This document shows, in pieces, positions 24,790 through 34,175 of a stretch of DNA of 64,000 nt. Positions within the stretch are counted from its first letter, which is position 1. The number at the start of each line of letters is the position of its first letter. The notes beneath the pieces were generated by a model that ran no database searches, was not told where the DNA came from, and was given only the letters and a program-made list of their open reading frames with translations. The position numbers and the translations under genes were made by a program. The DNA lies in contig CAJUAM010000006.1 of the NCBI GenBank assembly GCA_910584615.1, forward strand, positions 37,789 to 101,788, written 5' to 3'. The stretch comes from an uncultured Dorea sp. Its GTDB lineage: Bacteria; Bacillota; Clostridia; Lachnospirales; Lachnospiraceae.

Positions 24790-24800
24790 GCAAAAATTGA

Positions 24801-24822
24801 GGCAGGGAAAATCCTCCCTGCC
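24801..24822. terminator. Terminator between convergent genes
   Basis: GGCAGGGA / TCCCTGCC with a 6-nt loop between the DMT exporter (+) and the COG0523 gene (-). The minus strand is followed by TCAATTTTTG, so it serves the GTPase pair best. Confidence 0.65.
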
Positions 24823-24828
24823 ATTATC

Positions 24829-25782
24829 TTATCCCAGATATACGATTTCTTCCTTCGGTTTTGCTGTCGGCACCATCCGTATAAGATAGAGGACCGGCTG
24901 TCTGCTTCCGAAAGAGGCTATTGCTTCATACCCGAATTTTGCCTTGATACGTATCCATTGATGATCGGGGATAGCCTGCTTGCCGGGCAGGCGGCAGGGA
25001 TAGCCATAGAAGCGGATATCTTCTGCGCAGCACGTCATAATCTTTCTCACAGGAACAAACATGTCCTCTGCCATTCCCTTAGGCCGGAACGCCTGAGCAG
25101 TAAATTCAATCTCCTTGTGGAGATAAAGTTCAGGATGGTCGTATGCATCCACATACCAGATACCAAAATCCTCATCCTCTATGACAATCTTATCTGCCTT
25201 GACGTCATAAGGCAGATCTTCCTCTGACGGCTGTATGATCTTTCCCTCCAGATCCTCAAAAATAAGCTGTGCCATGGGATTTTGAACCTTAAGGGCCCTC
25301 CTGAAACCAAAGCGGTCTACTTTCGGCGCGCAGCGGTTAACCACGATCAGTTCTGATTCCGCAAGCTGTTCCATGAGCATATTTCTCATATTGACAAGAT
25401 ACATATCCAAAGTTTCCCCGTTTACCGTAGAATACACACCCTGCAGCTCCCAGTTCCTTGGATATCTGATAGAAAGCAGATCGGCAAGTTTCCACATGCC
25501 ATTATATTCAATCACTACCTGGTTTGGATGATATTTCTTTTCACAGTTTTTGAAAAAATCAGAATTAAGCTGTTCTGGTTCTTCTATTTCCAAGAGAAGC
25601 ATATCATTGTTGTCCAGATATTCTCTCTGGTATTCTTCTTCCCCCTCTTCGCACCGGATCAAAAGCGTAAGTCCCGGCTCGATCCATTCCTGCTCCATAA
25701 GTGTTTCTTTCACAAGGGTAGTTTTTCCGCTGTCTAAAAACCCGGTCACCACAAATACCGGTATCGGTGCCTGTTCAAACAT
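24829..25782 (-). CDS. COG0523 (CobW-like) GTPase without CXCC motif
   Basis: 317 aa. Walker A is GFLDSGKTT near residue 15, and the C-terminal half holds a CobW-type domain (about 215-317). The CXCC metal-binding motif usual after Walker A is absent: the equivalent stretch reads RCEEGEEEYQ. The G3E family contains metallochaperones for Zn, Co and other metals. This one may have another metal site or work as a partner of the adjacent canonical protein, which lies 36 bp upstream on the same strand. Confidence 0.8.
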   Translation of the reverse strand: MFEQAPIPVFVVTGFLDSGKTTLVKETLMEQEWIEPGLTLLIRCEEGEEEYQREYLDNNDMLLLEIEEPEQLNSDFFKNCEKKYHPNQVVIEYNGMWKLADLLSIRYPRNWELQGVYSTVNGETLDMYLVNMRNMLMEQLAESELIVVNRCAPKVDRFGFRRALKVQNPMAQLIFEDLEGKIIQPSEEDLPYDVKADKIVIEDEDFGIWYVDAYDHPELYLHKEIEFTAQAFRPKGMAEDMFVPVRKIMTCCAEDIRFYGYPCRLPGKQAIPDHQWIRIKAKFGYEAIASFGSRQPVLYLIRMVPTAKPKEEIVYLG

Positions 25783-25818
25783 AACATCGACCTCCGCAAA
25801 TTAATTTAGATGTTTACA

Positions 25819-26862
25819 TCATACATGGAATAGTCTCAAGAGCTCCTCTTCCTTCAGATCTGTCCCGATCACACAGATACGTCCTGTATAATCCGCCGCT
25901 CCCTCTCTCACTTCATATTCCTCCGGAACCAGATCAAATTGCTTCCAGCTTCCGTCAGTCATTGATACGATCCCCTTAGAACGCAGGATAACACCGTAAC
26001 TCTCGGTCTCTGACAATGCTTTTACCAGATAATCAAGCTCTTCTTCCGTATATTTGTGAGCGGTTTCTCTGCCCCAGCTTGTAAAAATCTCATCCGCATG
26101 GTGGTGATGTCCATGATCACAGCATTCGTCATGGTGATGTCCATGATCACAACACTCGTCATGATGGTGGTGATGCCCATGATCACAGCACTCGCCATGA
26201 TGATGGTGATGTTCATGATCACAGCACTCGCCATGATGATGGTGCTCCAGCAGATCTTCAAGCTCTGATCCTTGTTCCAGCGCATGCATGATCGCCTCTT
26301 TGCTAAGCTGTTCCCATGGGGTTGAGATGATCGTCGCTTTTTTGTTCTCCTCACGCAGCATATGCACACATTCTTCAACTTTTCCACCGTCCATCATCTG
26401 TGTACGGCTGATCACAATAGCAGAAGCATGCCGCACTTGGTCTTTGAAAAATTCCCCGAAATTTCTCATGTACATCTTCGCTTTTTTTCCGTCAACTACC
26501 GTGATCCTTCCAGTTATTTCAATATCCGCCTCTTTCTTTACATCTTCTACCGCCTTTGCTACATCAGACAGCTTTCCCACACCGGAAGGTTCGATGATCA
26601 CCCTGTCAGGATGATATTCTGAGATTACCTTTTTCAATGCCTTGCTGAAGTCTCCTACAAGCGTACAGCAGATACAGCCGGAATTCATCTCTGTGATCTC
26701 AATTCCCGCATCCTTCAAAAAGCCGCCGTCAATACCGATCTCCCCAAATTCATTTTCAATCAGCACCAATCTTTCACCGGCAAATACCTGATCGATCAGC
26801 TGCCTGATAAAGGTTGTCTTTCCGGCTCCTAAAAAGCCGGAGATAATATCTACTTTTGTCAT
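25819..26862 (-). CDS. COG0523 (CobW-like) GTPase with His/Cys-rich arm
   Basis: 347 aa. Walker A is GFLGAGKTT, the canonical CXCC motif occurs in NSGCICC (about residue 63), then Walker B-type VIIEPSGVG. An arm at about residues 203-260 contains four or five tandem units of the type GECCDHGHHHHH, encoded by a DNA repeat at about 26090-26245. The C-terminal CobW domain follows. Such arms bind Zn, Ni or Co. A zinc metallochaperone role is the best guess. No Zur-type operator was recognised upstream. It heads a two-gene unit with the CXCC-less paralogue. Confidence 0.87.
   Translation of the reverse strand: MTKVDIISGFLGAGKTTFIRQLIDQVFAGERLVLIENEFGEIGIDGGFLKDAGIEITEMNSGCICCTLVGDFSKALKKVISEYHPDRVIIEPSGVGKLSDVAKAVEDVKKEADIEITGRITVVDGKKAKMYMRNFGEFFKDQVRHASAIVISRTQMMDGGKVEECVHMLREENKKATIISTPWEQLSKEAIMHALEQGSELEDLLEHHHHGECCDHEHHHHHGECCDHGHHHHHDECCDHGHHHDECCDHGHHHHADEIFTSWGRETAHKYTEEELDYLVKALSETESYGVILRSKGIVSMTDGSWKQFDLVPEEYEVREGAADYTGRICVIGTDLKEEELLRLFHV
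26090..26245 (-). repeat. In-frame tandem repeat coding the His/Cys arm
   Basis: Roughly 36-48-bp units built from CATGATCACAGCA-type and CATGATGATGGTGATG-type blocks occur four to five times. Units differ mostly by loss or gain of His codons, which points to expansion and contraction by recombination or slippage. All copies are in the reading frame. Confidence 0.8.
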
Positions 26863-26974
26863 TCTGATACTCCTTTTCTATATTTAAAGATGTGTTATCT
26901 TATGTATTCCGAATTTTATATTATCACAAACCCTTAATGTTATCCAGTATATACTTTAAATTCCGTTTCTCAAT

Positions 26975-27012
26975 AAAAAATGTGCCGCCCCCTTTTATAG
27001 GAACAGCACATG
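26975..27012 (-). terminator. Terminator after hppA
   Basis: Stem ATGTGCTG / CGGCACAT with an internal loop, followed on the minus strand by TTTTTT. It lies about 62 bp beyond the hppA stop. Confidence 0.75.
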
Positions 27013-27074
27013 ACTTAAAATATGTTATGCACTCAAGGTGTAGCCAGTAATCTTTTCAAACTGCCTGATTTCTC

Positions 27075-29057
27075 TTACAGCAATCCACCGATAGATAAAA
27101 ACAAAGGCGCGAATACCAGCGATACGATCGTCATAAGCTTTATGAGGATATTGATGGCCGGGCCTGACGTATCCTTAAACGGGTCGCCGACTGTGTCGCC
27201 GACAACTGCCGCTTTGTGGGCTTCACTGCCCTTTCCTCCATGGTTGCCGTCCTCAATGTATTTTTTCGCATTGTCCCATGCGCCTCCGGCATTGGACATA
27301 AAAATGGCCACCATAACCCCTGTTACAAGTGAACCTGCAAGAAGTCCGCCTAAAGAGGCAGGTCCTAAGAGAATACCTACGGCCAGCGGTGCCGCGACTG
27401 CCATGATCCCCGGCACAAGCATCTCTTTGAGTGCCGCGGTTGTAGATATAGCCACACAAGATTTATAATCTGGCTTTCCGGTGCCCTCTAAGATACCCGG
27501 AATCGCCTTAAACTGCCTTCTTACTTCCTCAATCATCTGATATGCCGCTTTAGAAACGGATGACATCGTCATCGCAGAGAATAAAAACGGCAGCATGCCT
27601 CCTGCAAACAGTCCGATGATCACACGGTAATCCAGGATATCAATAGTATCCAGCTTCACAGATTCCGCATATGTCACAAACAGCGACAGAGCTGTAAGAG
27701 CCGCGGAACCGATAGCAAATCCCTTTCCCATAGCAGCAGTAGTATTTCCCACCGCGTCAAGCTTATCCGTAATACTGCGCACTTTGGAATCAAGTCCCGA
27801 CATCTCTGCAATACCGCCTGCATTGTCAGCGATCGGTCCGTAGGCATCTACCGCGACAGTGATGGCTGTCGTAGACAGCATCCCTACTGCCGCCAACGCG
27901 ATCCCGTACAGGCCGCAGAAATTATACGCCGCGAATATCCCTGCGCAGATAAGGAGGATCGGAGCTGCCGTAGAGCGCATCCCCACTGCGATACCGCTTA
28001 TAGTTGTCGTCGCTGCTCCGGTCTCTGACTGGGTGGCGATCTCTTTTACGGAATTGTAATCTCCCGAAGTGTAGACCTCTGTTATGACCCCGATCAGGAT
28101 TCCCACGATCAATCCTGCCGCGATCGCAATTGCCGCATTGAAATCATCAAAAAACATCTTACTGAGTACAAAAGATGCGATCAGCACCAGCACACTTGCC
28201 GCGTAAGAACCGGTCTTTAACGCCTTGTGCGGGTTGGACTTTTCGTCTCCCCTCACAAAAAAGGTCCCCAGTATAGACGCGATCAGCCCGATACCTGCAA
28301 TCACGAGAGGAAATGCTGCTCCCGCCGCTTCAAAATACACCAGTCCAAGAGTCAGCGCCGAAATAAGAGCCCCGACATAAGACTCAAATAAGTCTGCGCC
28401 CATTCCTGCCACATCACCTACATTATCACCCACATTGTCAGCAATAACCGCCGGATTGCGCGGGTCATCTTCCGGTATCCCCGCCTCAACCTTGCCTACC
28501 AGGTCAGCCCCCACATCTGCCGCCTTCGTGTAGATACCGCCGCCCACACGGGCAAACAAAGCGATAGAAGATGCGCCGAGACTGAATCCGAATAATATAT
28601 CCGCGTTGCCGGTGAAAATGTAGATAGCGCTCACACCAAGCACTCCCAGACCGGCCACGCACATCCCCATAACGGCTCCGCCGGAAAACGCAATAGAAAG
28701 AGCTTTGTTCATACCGCTTTCTTTCGCTGCATTAGCCGTCCTGACATTCGCCTTCGTCGCGACAGTCATCCCAAAATATCCCGCCAGCGTAGAAAACAGA
28801 GCCCCGACCACAAAGCAGAGTGCTGTGATCCAATTCCCAATGCCTACCCCGATCAATACAAAAAGAACAGCAACAAAGAAAATCAAGATCTTATACTCCG
28901 CTGTCAGAAATGCCCTCGCTCCTTCACTGATCGAGCCGGCGATCTCTTGCATCCTCTCTGTTCCTGGCTGCTGCCTTCCCACCTTTGCCGCGAGCATCCC
29001 TGCGAACAAAAGCGCGATGATTCCAAATACCGGAACCAGATTCAATAACATTCCCAT
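27075..29057 (-). CDS. hppA: K+-dependent membrane pyrophosphatase (Na+ or H+ pumping)
   Basis: About 660 aa and 15-16 membrane segments. It couples pyrophosphate hydrolysis to ion export across the cytoplasmic membrane. The catalytic loop reads GGGIYTKAADVGADLVGKVE, then DDPRNPAVIADNVGDNVGD; a second pyrophosphate loop, with VVGDTVGDPFKDTSGP, lies near the C-terminus. GNTTAAMGKGFA carries Ala at the position that marks K+-dependent enzymes, many of which pump Na+. I start at ATG 29057 because GGGAGG lies 7 nt upstream; the ATG at 29072 is itself part of that ribosome-binding site. Confidence 0.95.
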   Translation of the reverse strand: MGMLLNLVPVFGIIALLFAGMLAAKVGRQQPGTERMQEIAGSISEGARAFLTAEYKILIFFVAVLFVLIGVGIGNWITALCFVVGALFSTLAGYFGMTVATKANVRTANAAKESGMNKALSIAFSGGAVMGMCVAGLGVLGVSAIYIFTGNADILFGFSLGASSIALFARVGGGIYTKAADVGADLVGKVEAGIPEDDPRNPAVIADNVGDNVGDVAGMGADLFESYVGALISALTLGLVYFEAAGAAFPLVIAGIGLIASILGTFFVRGDEKSNPHKALKTGSYAASVLVLIASFVLSKMFFDDFNAAIAIAAGLIVGILIGVITEVYTSGDYNSVKEIATQSETGAATTTISGIAVGMRSTAAPILLICAGIFAAYNFCGLYGIALAAVGMLSTTAITVAVDAYGPIADNAGGIAEMSGLDSKVRSITDKLDAVGNTTAAMGKGFAIGSAALTALSLFVTYAESVKLDTIDILDYRVIIGLFAGGMLPFLFSAMTMSSVSKAAYQMIEEVRRQFKAIPGILEGTGKPDYKSCVAISTTAALKEMLVPGIMAVAAPLAVGILLGPASLGGLLAGSLVTGVMVAIFMSNAGGAWDNAKKYIEDGNHGGKGSEAHKAAVVGDTVGDPFKDTSGPAINILIKLMTIVSLVFAPLFLSIGGLL

Positions 29058-29234
29058 ATACAAACCTCCCATTTATGTAATACAGTATACTAATATCATA
29101 TTATCACAAAAATAAGATTTGTATAGATGAAATTTCAGTTTTTTGCATATTTTTATTCTTATTTTTTTGTTTCTGGATATTGTTATTCATCTGTCAGTCT
29201 TGTTAAATCCATAACGTTTTTATCTGACATTTAC

Positions 29235-29984
29235 TCATTTCTTTTCATTATATTTGATTTCCATCAAAACCAGTCCGTTTGCCGAAGCTGTGACTCCTGC
29301 CGCTGTCCGTTTTTTCTCTTCCAGTATCTCTTTCACCTTCTCCGGCTCATAAAATCCTCTCCCGACCCTGATCAATGTCCCTGCGATGATCCTGACCATA
29401 TTATAAAGAAATCCGTTTCCTTTGATCCGTATCACGATATCCGCCCCATCCTGCGTTATAGTAATATCATCCACGGTACGCACGGTGTCAGAAACATTTG
29501 TCCGGACATTGCAGAAGCTTACAAAATCATGCTCTCCTACAAGATACTCCGCGCCTTTTCTCATTCTTCCTACATCCATTGGAAAGGATACAAACGCGCT
29601 GTAATTCCTTTTCAGAGGGTTTAGCACAGGCGCATTATATATATGATACTCATATGTCTTTTTGATATCTTTCTGATATCTTGGATGCCAGTCTGATGCC
29701 ACTTCATCTGACTTTACGATCACGATATCCCCGGGCATGCGCTGATTGAGAGCATATGCCATTCGTTCAGGAGGGATAGAAGAGCCGGTATCGAACACCG
29801 CCACATTCCCAAGAGCATGTACTCCTGAATCCGTACGGCTGGCTCCGATCACATGAATCTCTTCCCCGGTGAGTCTGCTGATCTCCCGGTTTAATACCTC
29901 TTCAATAGTGATCCCATTGGGCTGCGCCTGCCATCCGCAATAATCCGTACCATCATAGGCGACGATAAGTCTCACCCTTCTCAT
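29235..29984 (-). CDS. truA: tRNA pseudouridine(38-40) synthase TruA
   Basis: About 249 aa from ATG 29984 (MRRVRLIVAYDGTDYCGWQ), which follows GGGAGG; an in-frame ATG at 30017 lacks support. The catalytic aspartate lies in GASRTDSGVHALGNV. It modifies uridines at positions 38-40 of the tRNA anticodon arm. It lies about 50 bp after ecfT, the order ecfA-ecfA-ecfT-truA being widespread in Firmicutes. Confidence 0.95.
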   Translation of the reverse strand: MRRVRLIVAYDGTDYCGWQAQPNGITIEEVLNREISRLTGEEIHVIGASRTDSGVHALGNVAVFDTGSSIPPERMAYALNQRMPGDIVIVKSDEVASDWHPRYQKDIKKTYEYHIYNAPVLNPLKRNYSAFVSFPMDVGRMRKGAEYLVGEHDFVSFCNVRTNVSDTVRTVDDITITQDGADIVIRIKGNGFLYNMVRIIAGTLIRVGRGFYEPEKVKEILEEKKRTAAGVTASANGLVLMEIKYNEKK

Positions 29985-30036
29985 GAAATCTATCCTCCCA
30001 AATACTGCCGCAATCATTATATATATTTAAAGTTTG

Positions 30037-30861
30037 CTAGAATATCCATACCTTAAACGGAACATATCTTCCAACCAGAACTACCGCGGCTGTATATACG
30101 ATCATAGTCACATACGCAGCCCTGTCTCTGCCATGATATTTCAAGGGTTTCATCTTCGTCCTGCCCTCACCTCCGCGGTAACATCTTGCCTCCATTGCCA
30201 TGGCAAGATCATATGCCCGGCGAAAGGCAGACACAAAAAGCGGAACAAGGATCGGAATCATGGATTTTGCCCTCTGTATGATATTGCCGCTCTCAAAATC
30301 GGCTCCTCTCGCCTGCTGTGCTTTCATGATCTTATCCGTCTCTTCCAAAAGAATAGGAATAAACCGCAGCGCGATCGACATCATCATAGCCACCTCATGT
30401 ACCGGAACATGTATCCTGTTCAACGGATGAAGAAGCGCCTCTATACCGTCTGTTAATTCATTCGGCGTCGTGGTAAATGTCATTAAAGAGGACCCTATAA
30501 TCAGGTAAATAAGCCTTACTGCCATATACACTGCATTCCTAAGCCCGACAGTTGTAATATTGAACCGCCACACCCGCAAAAGTATCTCACCGTCCTTTTG
30601 CAGAAACAAATTAAATACTACCGTGATCATAAGCAGCATGACAATGGGCTTTAACCCTTTCACTATATATCCAAAAGGCACCTTAGATGCCCGTATGATC
30701 CCAATGAGAAAAACCGTGGCTACCAAATACCCTGCAATACTTTTAAAAAGAAACAGAGAGATCAGATAAAGCAGCGTAGAGACAAGCTTGACCCGCGGGT
30801 CAAGCCGATGCAGTATGCTTTTTGCCGGATAGTATTGTCCTATAGTTATATCTCGAATCAT
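30037..30861 (-). CDS. ecfT: ECF transporter transmembrane subunit EcfT
   Basis: 274 aa integral membrane scaffold of a group II energy-coupling-factor transporter, which takes up vitamins through interchangeable S subunits. It opens MIRDITIGQYYPAKSILHRL then DPRVKL. The two Ala-Arg-Gly type coupling motifs, ARGADFES and ARCYRGGEG, which contact the ATPases, are visible near residues 195 and 235. Its start overlaps the upstream ATPase stop by 4 bp. No S subunit is encoded in the window. Confidence 0.95.
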   Translation of the reverse strand: MIRDITIGQYYPAKSILHRLDPRVKLVSTLLYLISLFLFKSIAGYLVATVFLIGIIRASKVPFGYIVKGLKPIVMLLMITVVFNLFLQKDGEILLRVWRFNITTVGLRNAVYMAVRLIYLIIGSSLMTFTTTPNELTDGIEALLHPLNRIHVPVHEVAMMMSIALRFIPILLEETDKIMKAQQARGADFESGNIIQRAKSMIPILVPLFVSAFRRAYDLAMAMEARCYRGGEGRTKMKPLKYHGRDRAAYVTMIVYTAAVVLVGRYVPFKVWIF

Positions 30862-31751
30862 CTTTCCTTCTCCATCTGTTCACTTTCTGATGTTTCTGAC
30901 ACCCTGTTTCCCAATGCTTTCATAATCTCATCTGCCGCCTCATTAACAGTCGTAACATCAATATCCACAGGCAGGCCCTGTTCTTTTAAATCATGCATAA
31001 TATATGTCACCTGCGGCGCCGCAAGTCCTGCCCGCTCTAGTTCCTTATAGTGGGCAAACACACTCTTAGGCTCGTCATTGTACATCACCTCGCCATGATC
31101 CATCACAATGATCCTGTCCGCGTAACGGGCGATATCCTCCATACTGTGAGACACTAAAATAACCGTCATATCTGTCTGCTTATGAAGGTATGCCACCTGA
31201 TCCAGAATATCATCTCTTCCCTTTGGGTCAAGTCCCGCCGTCGGCTCGTCTAAGACAAGGACCTTTGGACGCATTGCAAGGACCCCTGCGATAGCCGCTC
31301 TTCTTTTTTGTCCTCCCGACAGTTCAAAAGGCGATACATGGTAGTACTTTTCTTTAAGCCCCACAAGCCTTAATGCCTCCAATGCGCGTTTTTTACATTC
31401 CTCTGGAGAAAGCCCCTGATTTTTAGGACCGAAACACACATCCGTCATCACATCAATTTCAAATAACTGATGCTCCGGATACTGGAATACTAACCCCACC
31501 TCATTGCGGAGATTCCTCATATCATATCCCTGTTCATATATATTTTCTCCATTATAAAAGAGCTTTCCATCCGTCGCTTTTACAAGTCCGTTAAAATGCT
31601 GTATAAGGGTAGACTTCCCTGAACCGGTATGCCCAATGATCCCCACGAATTCTCCACTGGGGATTTCCAGACATATGTCCTTAAGCGCATGCTTTTCATA
31701 AGCTGTGCCCGGACTGTATATATAATTTAAATGTTCCAGTCTGATCGACAT
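30858..31751 (-). CDS. ecfA2: Energy-coupling factor ATPase (EcfA2 type)
   Basis: 297 aa ABC ATPase. Walker A GHTGSGKST, Q-loop FQYPEHQLF, signature LSGGQKRR and Walker B VLVLDEPTAGLDP. It pairs with the ATPase at 31791-32645 and EcfT. The C-terminal part (about 225-297) is somewhat long and charged, ending ESEQMEKER. Assignment as A2 rather than A1 follows from gene order (second ATPase, before ecfT). Confidence 0.93.
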   Translation of the reverse strand: MSIRLEHLNYIYSPGTAYEKHALKDICLEIPSGEFVGIIGHTGSGKSTLIQHFNGLVKATDGKLFYNGENIYEQGYDMRNLRNEVGLVFQYPEHQLFEIDVMTDVCFGPKNQGLSPEECKKRALEALRLVGLKEKYYHVSPFELSGGQKRRAAIAGVLAMRPKVLVLDEPTAGLDPKGRDDILDQVAYLHKQTDMTVILVSHSMEDIARYADRIIVMDHGEVMYNDEPKSVFAHYKELERAGLAAPQVTYIMHDLKEQGLPVDIDVTTVNEAADEIMKALGNRVSETSESEQMEKER

Positions 31752-31790
31752 AATCTCTCCTTCTTATTCCTGATCACTCATAAAAATCCA

Positions 31791-32645
31791 CTAACACGCC
31801 ATGCCGCCGATCAGGCGTACCAGTTCCTCTTTTTTAAGGATCCCCCTTGGGATGATAAGTCCCCTTTTCCTAAGCTCATCCGCAAGTATGGTCACCTGCG
31901 GCACATCCAGCCGGTATTCCTTAAGCTTTTCTACCTGGCTGAATATCTGCTTTGGAGTTCCCTCCATCACTACTTTTCCATGATCCATCACATAGATCCT
32001 GTCTGCATCTACAACCTCTTCCATATAATGAGTAATAAGGATTACCGTCACCTTCTTTTCTTCCCTGAGCTTTTGAACTGTCTTCAACACCTCTTTGCGC
32101 CCTACGGGATCTAGCATGGCAGTAGGCTCATCCAGCACGATACACTTAGGCTCCATCGCCACCACTCCTGCAATAGCCACCCGCTGCTTCTGCCCTCCTG
32201 AAAGTTTATTCGGCGAATGATGCCTGTAGGAAAGCATGCCGACAGACTTTAAGCTGTCTTCAACTCTCTGCCAGATCTCATCGGTCGGTACGCCAAGATT
32301 CTCCGGTCCGAATCCCACATCCTCTTCTACAACTGTCCCGATGATCTGATTGTCCGGATTCTGGAAGACCATCCCTGCTGCCTGGCGTACATTCCAAAGT
32401 TCCTCTGGTTCCTTCGTATCGCGGCCACCCACCCATACAGTCCCCTCTGTGGGCACTAAGATCGCATTCAGGTGCTTTGCGAGGGTTGACTTTCCAGAAC
32501 CATTATGACCCAGAACAGCTATAAACTGCCCTTCTTTTATTTCAATATCTACTTCGTCAATGGCACGGGAAGTCCCGGTCACATTGCCGTCTTCGTCTCT
32601 TTTCTCATATTCAAATATCAGTTTCTCTGTCCGCACCATATCCAT
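31791..32645 (-). CDS. ecfA1: Energy-coupling factor ATPase (EcfA1 type)
   Basis: 284 aa ABC ATPase. Walker A GHNGSGKST, Q-loop FQNPDNQIIG, signature LSGGQKQR and Walker B CIVLDEPTAMLDP. First ATPase of the ECF module; 39 bp separates it from ecfA2. It lies 11 bp downstream of the cyclophilin gene, so the two may be cotranscribed. Confidence 0.93.
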   Translation of the reverse strand: MDMVRTEKLIFEYEKRDEDGNVTGTSRAIDEVDIEIKEGQFIAVLGHNGSGKSTLAKHLNAILVPTEGTVWVGGRDTKEPEELWNVRQAAGMVFQNPDNQIIGTVVEEDVGFGPENLGVPTDEIWQRVEDSLKSVGMLSYRHHSPNKLSGGQKQRVAIAGVVAMEPKCIVLDEPTAMLDPVGRKEVLKTVQKLREEKKVTVILITHYMEEVVDADRIYVMDHGKVVMEGTPKQIFSQVEKLKEYRLDVPQVTILADELRKRGLIIPRGILKKEELVRLIGGMAC

Positions 32646-32656
32646 ATCAGTATTCC

Positions 32657-33175
32657 CTATGCCTTCTTTGGCTCTGCATATTCAATACCTTTTGTATCTA
32701 CACTGACCTTTTTCATTCTTTGTACTTCTAATGGTCTGTCATTATAATCTGTATCAGTCTCAGCAATTTTATTTACCACATCCATCCCCTCTGTAATCTT
32801 TCCAAACGCTGCATAAGAGCCGTCAAGATGCGACGAATCCTTATGCATGATAAAGAACTGGGAACCGGCAGAATCCGGGTGCATGGCCCTTGCCATAGAA
32901 AGTACTCCTTCCGAATGTTTCAGATCATTCGCAAATCCGTTCTGCTCAAACTCTCCTTTGATATTATATCCCGGACCGCCCATACCTGTTCCGTCCGGAC
33001 ATCCGCCCTGAATCATAAACCCTCTGATCACGCGGTGAAAGATAAGTCCGTCATAATAGCCTTTCCGGATCAGAGAGATAAAATTGTCCACCGTATTCGG
33101 CGCGATCTTTGGATACAGCTCTGCCTTCATAATATCACCATTTTCCATCTCAAATGTAACAACTGGATTTTCCAT
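32657..33175 (-). CDS. Cyclophilin-type peptidyl-prolyl isomerase
   Basis: About 172 aa from ATG 33175 (MENPVVTFEMENGDIMKAEL), which has GTGAGG upstream; the in-frame GTG at 33190 is that same ribosome-binding site. Catalytic-site motifs FHRVIRGFMIQGG and GSQFFIMHKDSSHLDG are present. It has no signal peptide, so it acts in the cytosol. It catalyses cis-trans isomerisation of proline bonds during folding. It probably shares a transcript with the ECF genes. Confidence 0.95.
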   Translation of the reverse strand: MENPVVTFEMENGDIMKAELYPKIAPNTVDNFISLIRKGYYDGLIFHRVIRGFMIQGGCPDGTGMGGPGYNIKGEFEQNGFANDLKHSEGVLSMARAMHPDSAGSQFFIMHKDSSHLDGSYAAFGKITEGMDVVNKIAETDTDYNDRPLEVQRMKKVSVDTKGIEYAEPKKA

Positions 33176-33293
33176 ATACTTATACCTCACTTTTTTATAT
33201 TCGGGACAGTTTCATCCTGTCCCTTATTTGATTTTCAAACTGTCCTTTATTGTAGCCGAAAACATTCATTTCGTAAAGTGTAATACAATCTTT

Positions 33294-33923
33294 TTATTCT
33301 CTTTTCACATCATTACAATCAATTTTAACCAGACCGCCCTTCTGCGCGTATCCCGTCTCCCACATTTCTTTTAAGGAAAACACAACGGCCTCTCCATAAG
33401 TCGCTGTCTTGATCTTTATGTCTCCTGCCGTCTGCTCATATCCTACGATAAGAAACCAGTGCCAGATATAATCTTTAAACTGTTCCCTGTCCTTATGCTG
33501 CAAAAGCAGAACCGGGACCGGCATATTTTTATTGATCTGGCCTTTTATAAAACTCTCCGCTTCCTTTACCGTATGTTCTCCTGAAAACTCCTCTATCACG
33601 ATCCGTCCTGCTGCCTCTATATCCTCAAGATATCTTTGAAAACCGCTGATGAACCACGCAAGCTTTTTCACTCCGCCCACTCTTGGTCTGATGTATGGTT
33701 TCATGATCTGACTGAACCGTTTATAATCTTCTTTGTTGAGGCAGTCCGTATCAAACGGATACAGCTCTTTAGCTTTCATATGTTTCGCAAGATAAATACA
33801 GCAGTCACACGCTGTTGCCGCGGCACAGCCGCCGATATTCATGACTACATTAGTGAACCAGTCCTGATTTCCCCCAAAAGCCCCGTCAATTTCAAAATAT
33901 TCAAGTTCCTTTTTATGTTCCAA
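33294..33923 (-). CDS. Conserved protein resembling a papain-like cysteine peptidase
   Basis: 209 aa, cytosolic, no signal peptide. I recognise it only as a protein common in related clostridia. The layout of possible catalytic residues is suggestive: Gln20 in GGNQDW, Cys33 in GGCAAATACD at a helix start, and His155 in YIWHWFLIVGY followed by a short beta strand, as in C39-like papain-fold peptidases. The Cys-rich segment CDCC follows Cys33. A peptidase or amidase role is possible, but substrate and activity are unknown. It stands alone between intergenic regions. Confidence 0.6.
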   Translation of the reverse strand: MEHKKELEYFEIDGAFGGNQDWFTNVVMNIGGCAAATACDCCIYLAKHMKAKELYPFDTDCLNKEDYKRFSQIMKPYIRPRVGGVKKLAWFISGFQRYLEDIEAAGRIVIEEFSGEHTVKEAESFIKGQINKNMPVPVLLLQHKDREQFKDYIWHWFLIVGYEQTAGDIKIKTATYGEAVVFSLKEMWETGYAQKGGLVKIDCNDVKRE

Positions 33924-34073
33924 TGAACCCCTCCGATCTTATTTCAAAGCCGCTGCCTTAATATTTCACATCTTTGTCTATTATTGACTTTAATATATGT
34001 TACTATAACTGCCATAAATTTTCTATTGATATTTTATGATTTATGTATACATGGTCTTAAAAAACAGTAATAC

Positions 34074-34114
34074 AAAACCTTGAAGGAAAATCTCTTCTCG
34101 CTCCAAGGTTTTTT
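34074..34114. terminator. Terminator after proC
   Basis: AAAACCTTG(A/G)AG-type stem with a loop of about 17 nt, with T tracts on both strands. It separates proC from the papain-like gene, whose promoter should lie in 33924-34070. Confidence 0.7.
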
Positions 34115-34175
34115 ATCCCACCAGATATCTGCTTATGCCCCGATCAGATATCAGTGTCCCTATATTAAGCTGCTG

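Noticed and set aside
26090..26245. Regular direct repeats that resemble a small CRISPR-like array
   Set aside because: All units are in the reading frame of a CobW-type protein and code for His/Cys runs; units are unequal and there are no unique spacers or cas genes.
33202..33222. Inverted repeat GGGACAG / CTGTCCC between the cyclophilin and papain-like genes
   Set aside because: It lacks a T tract on the minus strand where it would be needed, so I could not decide whether it is a terminator, an operator or neither.
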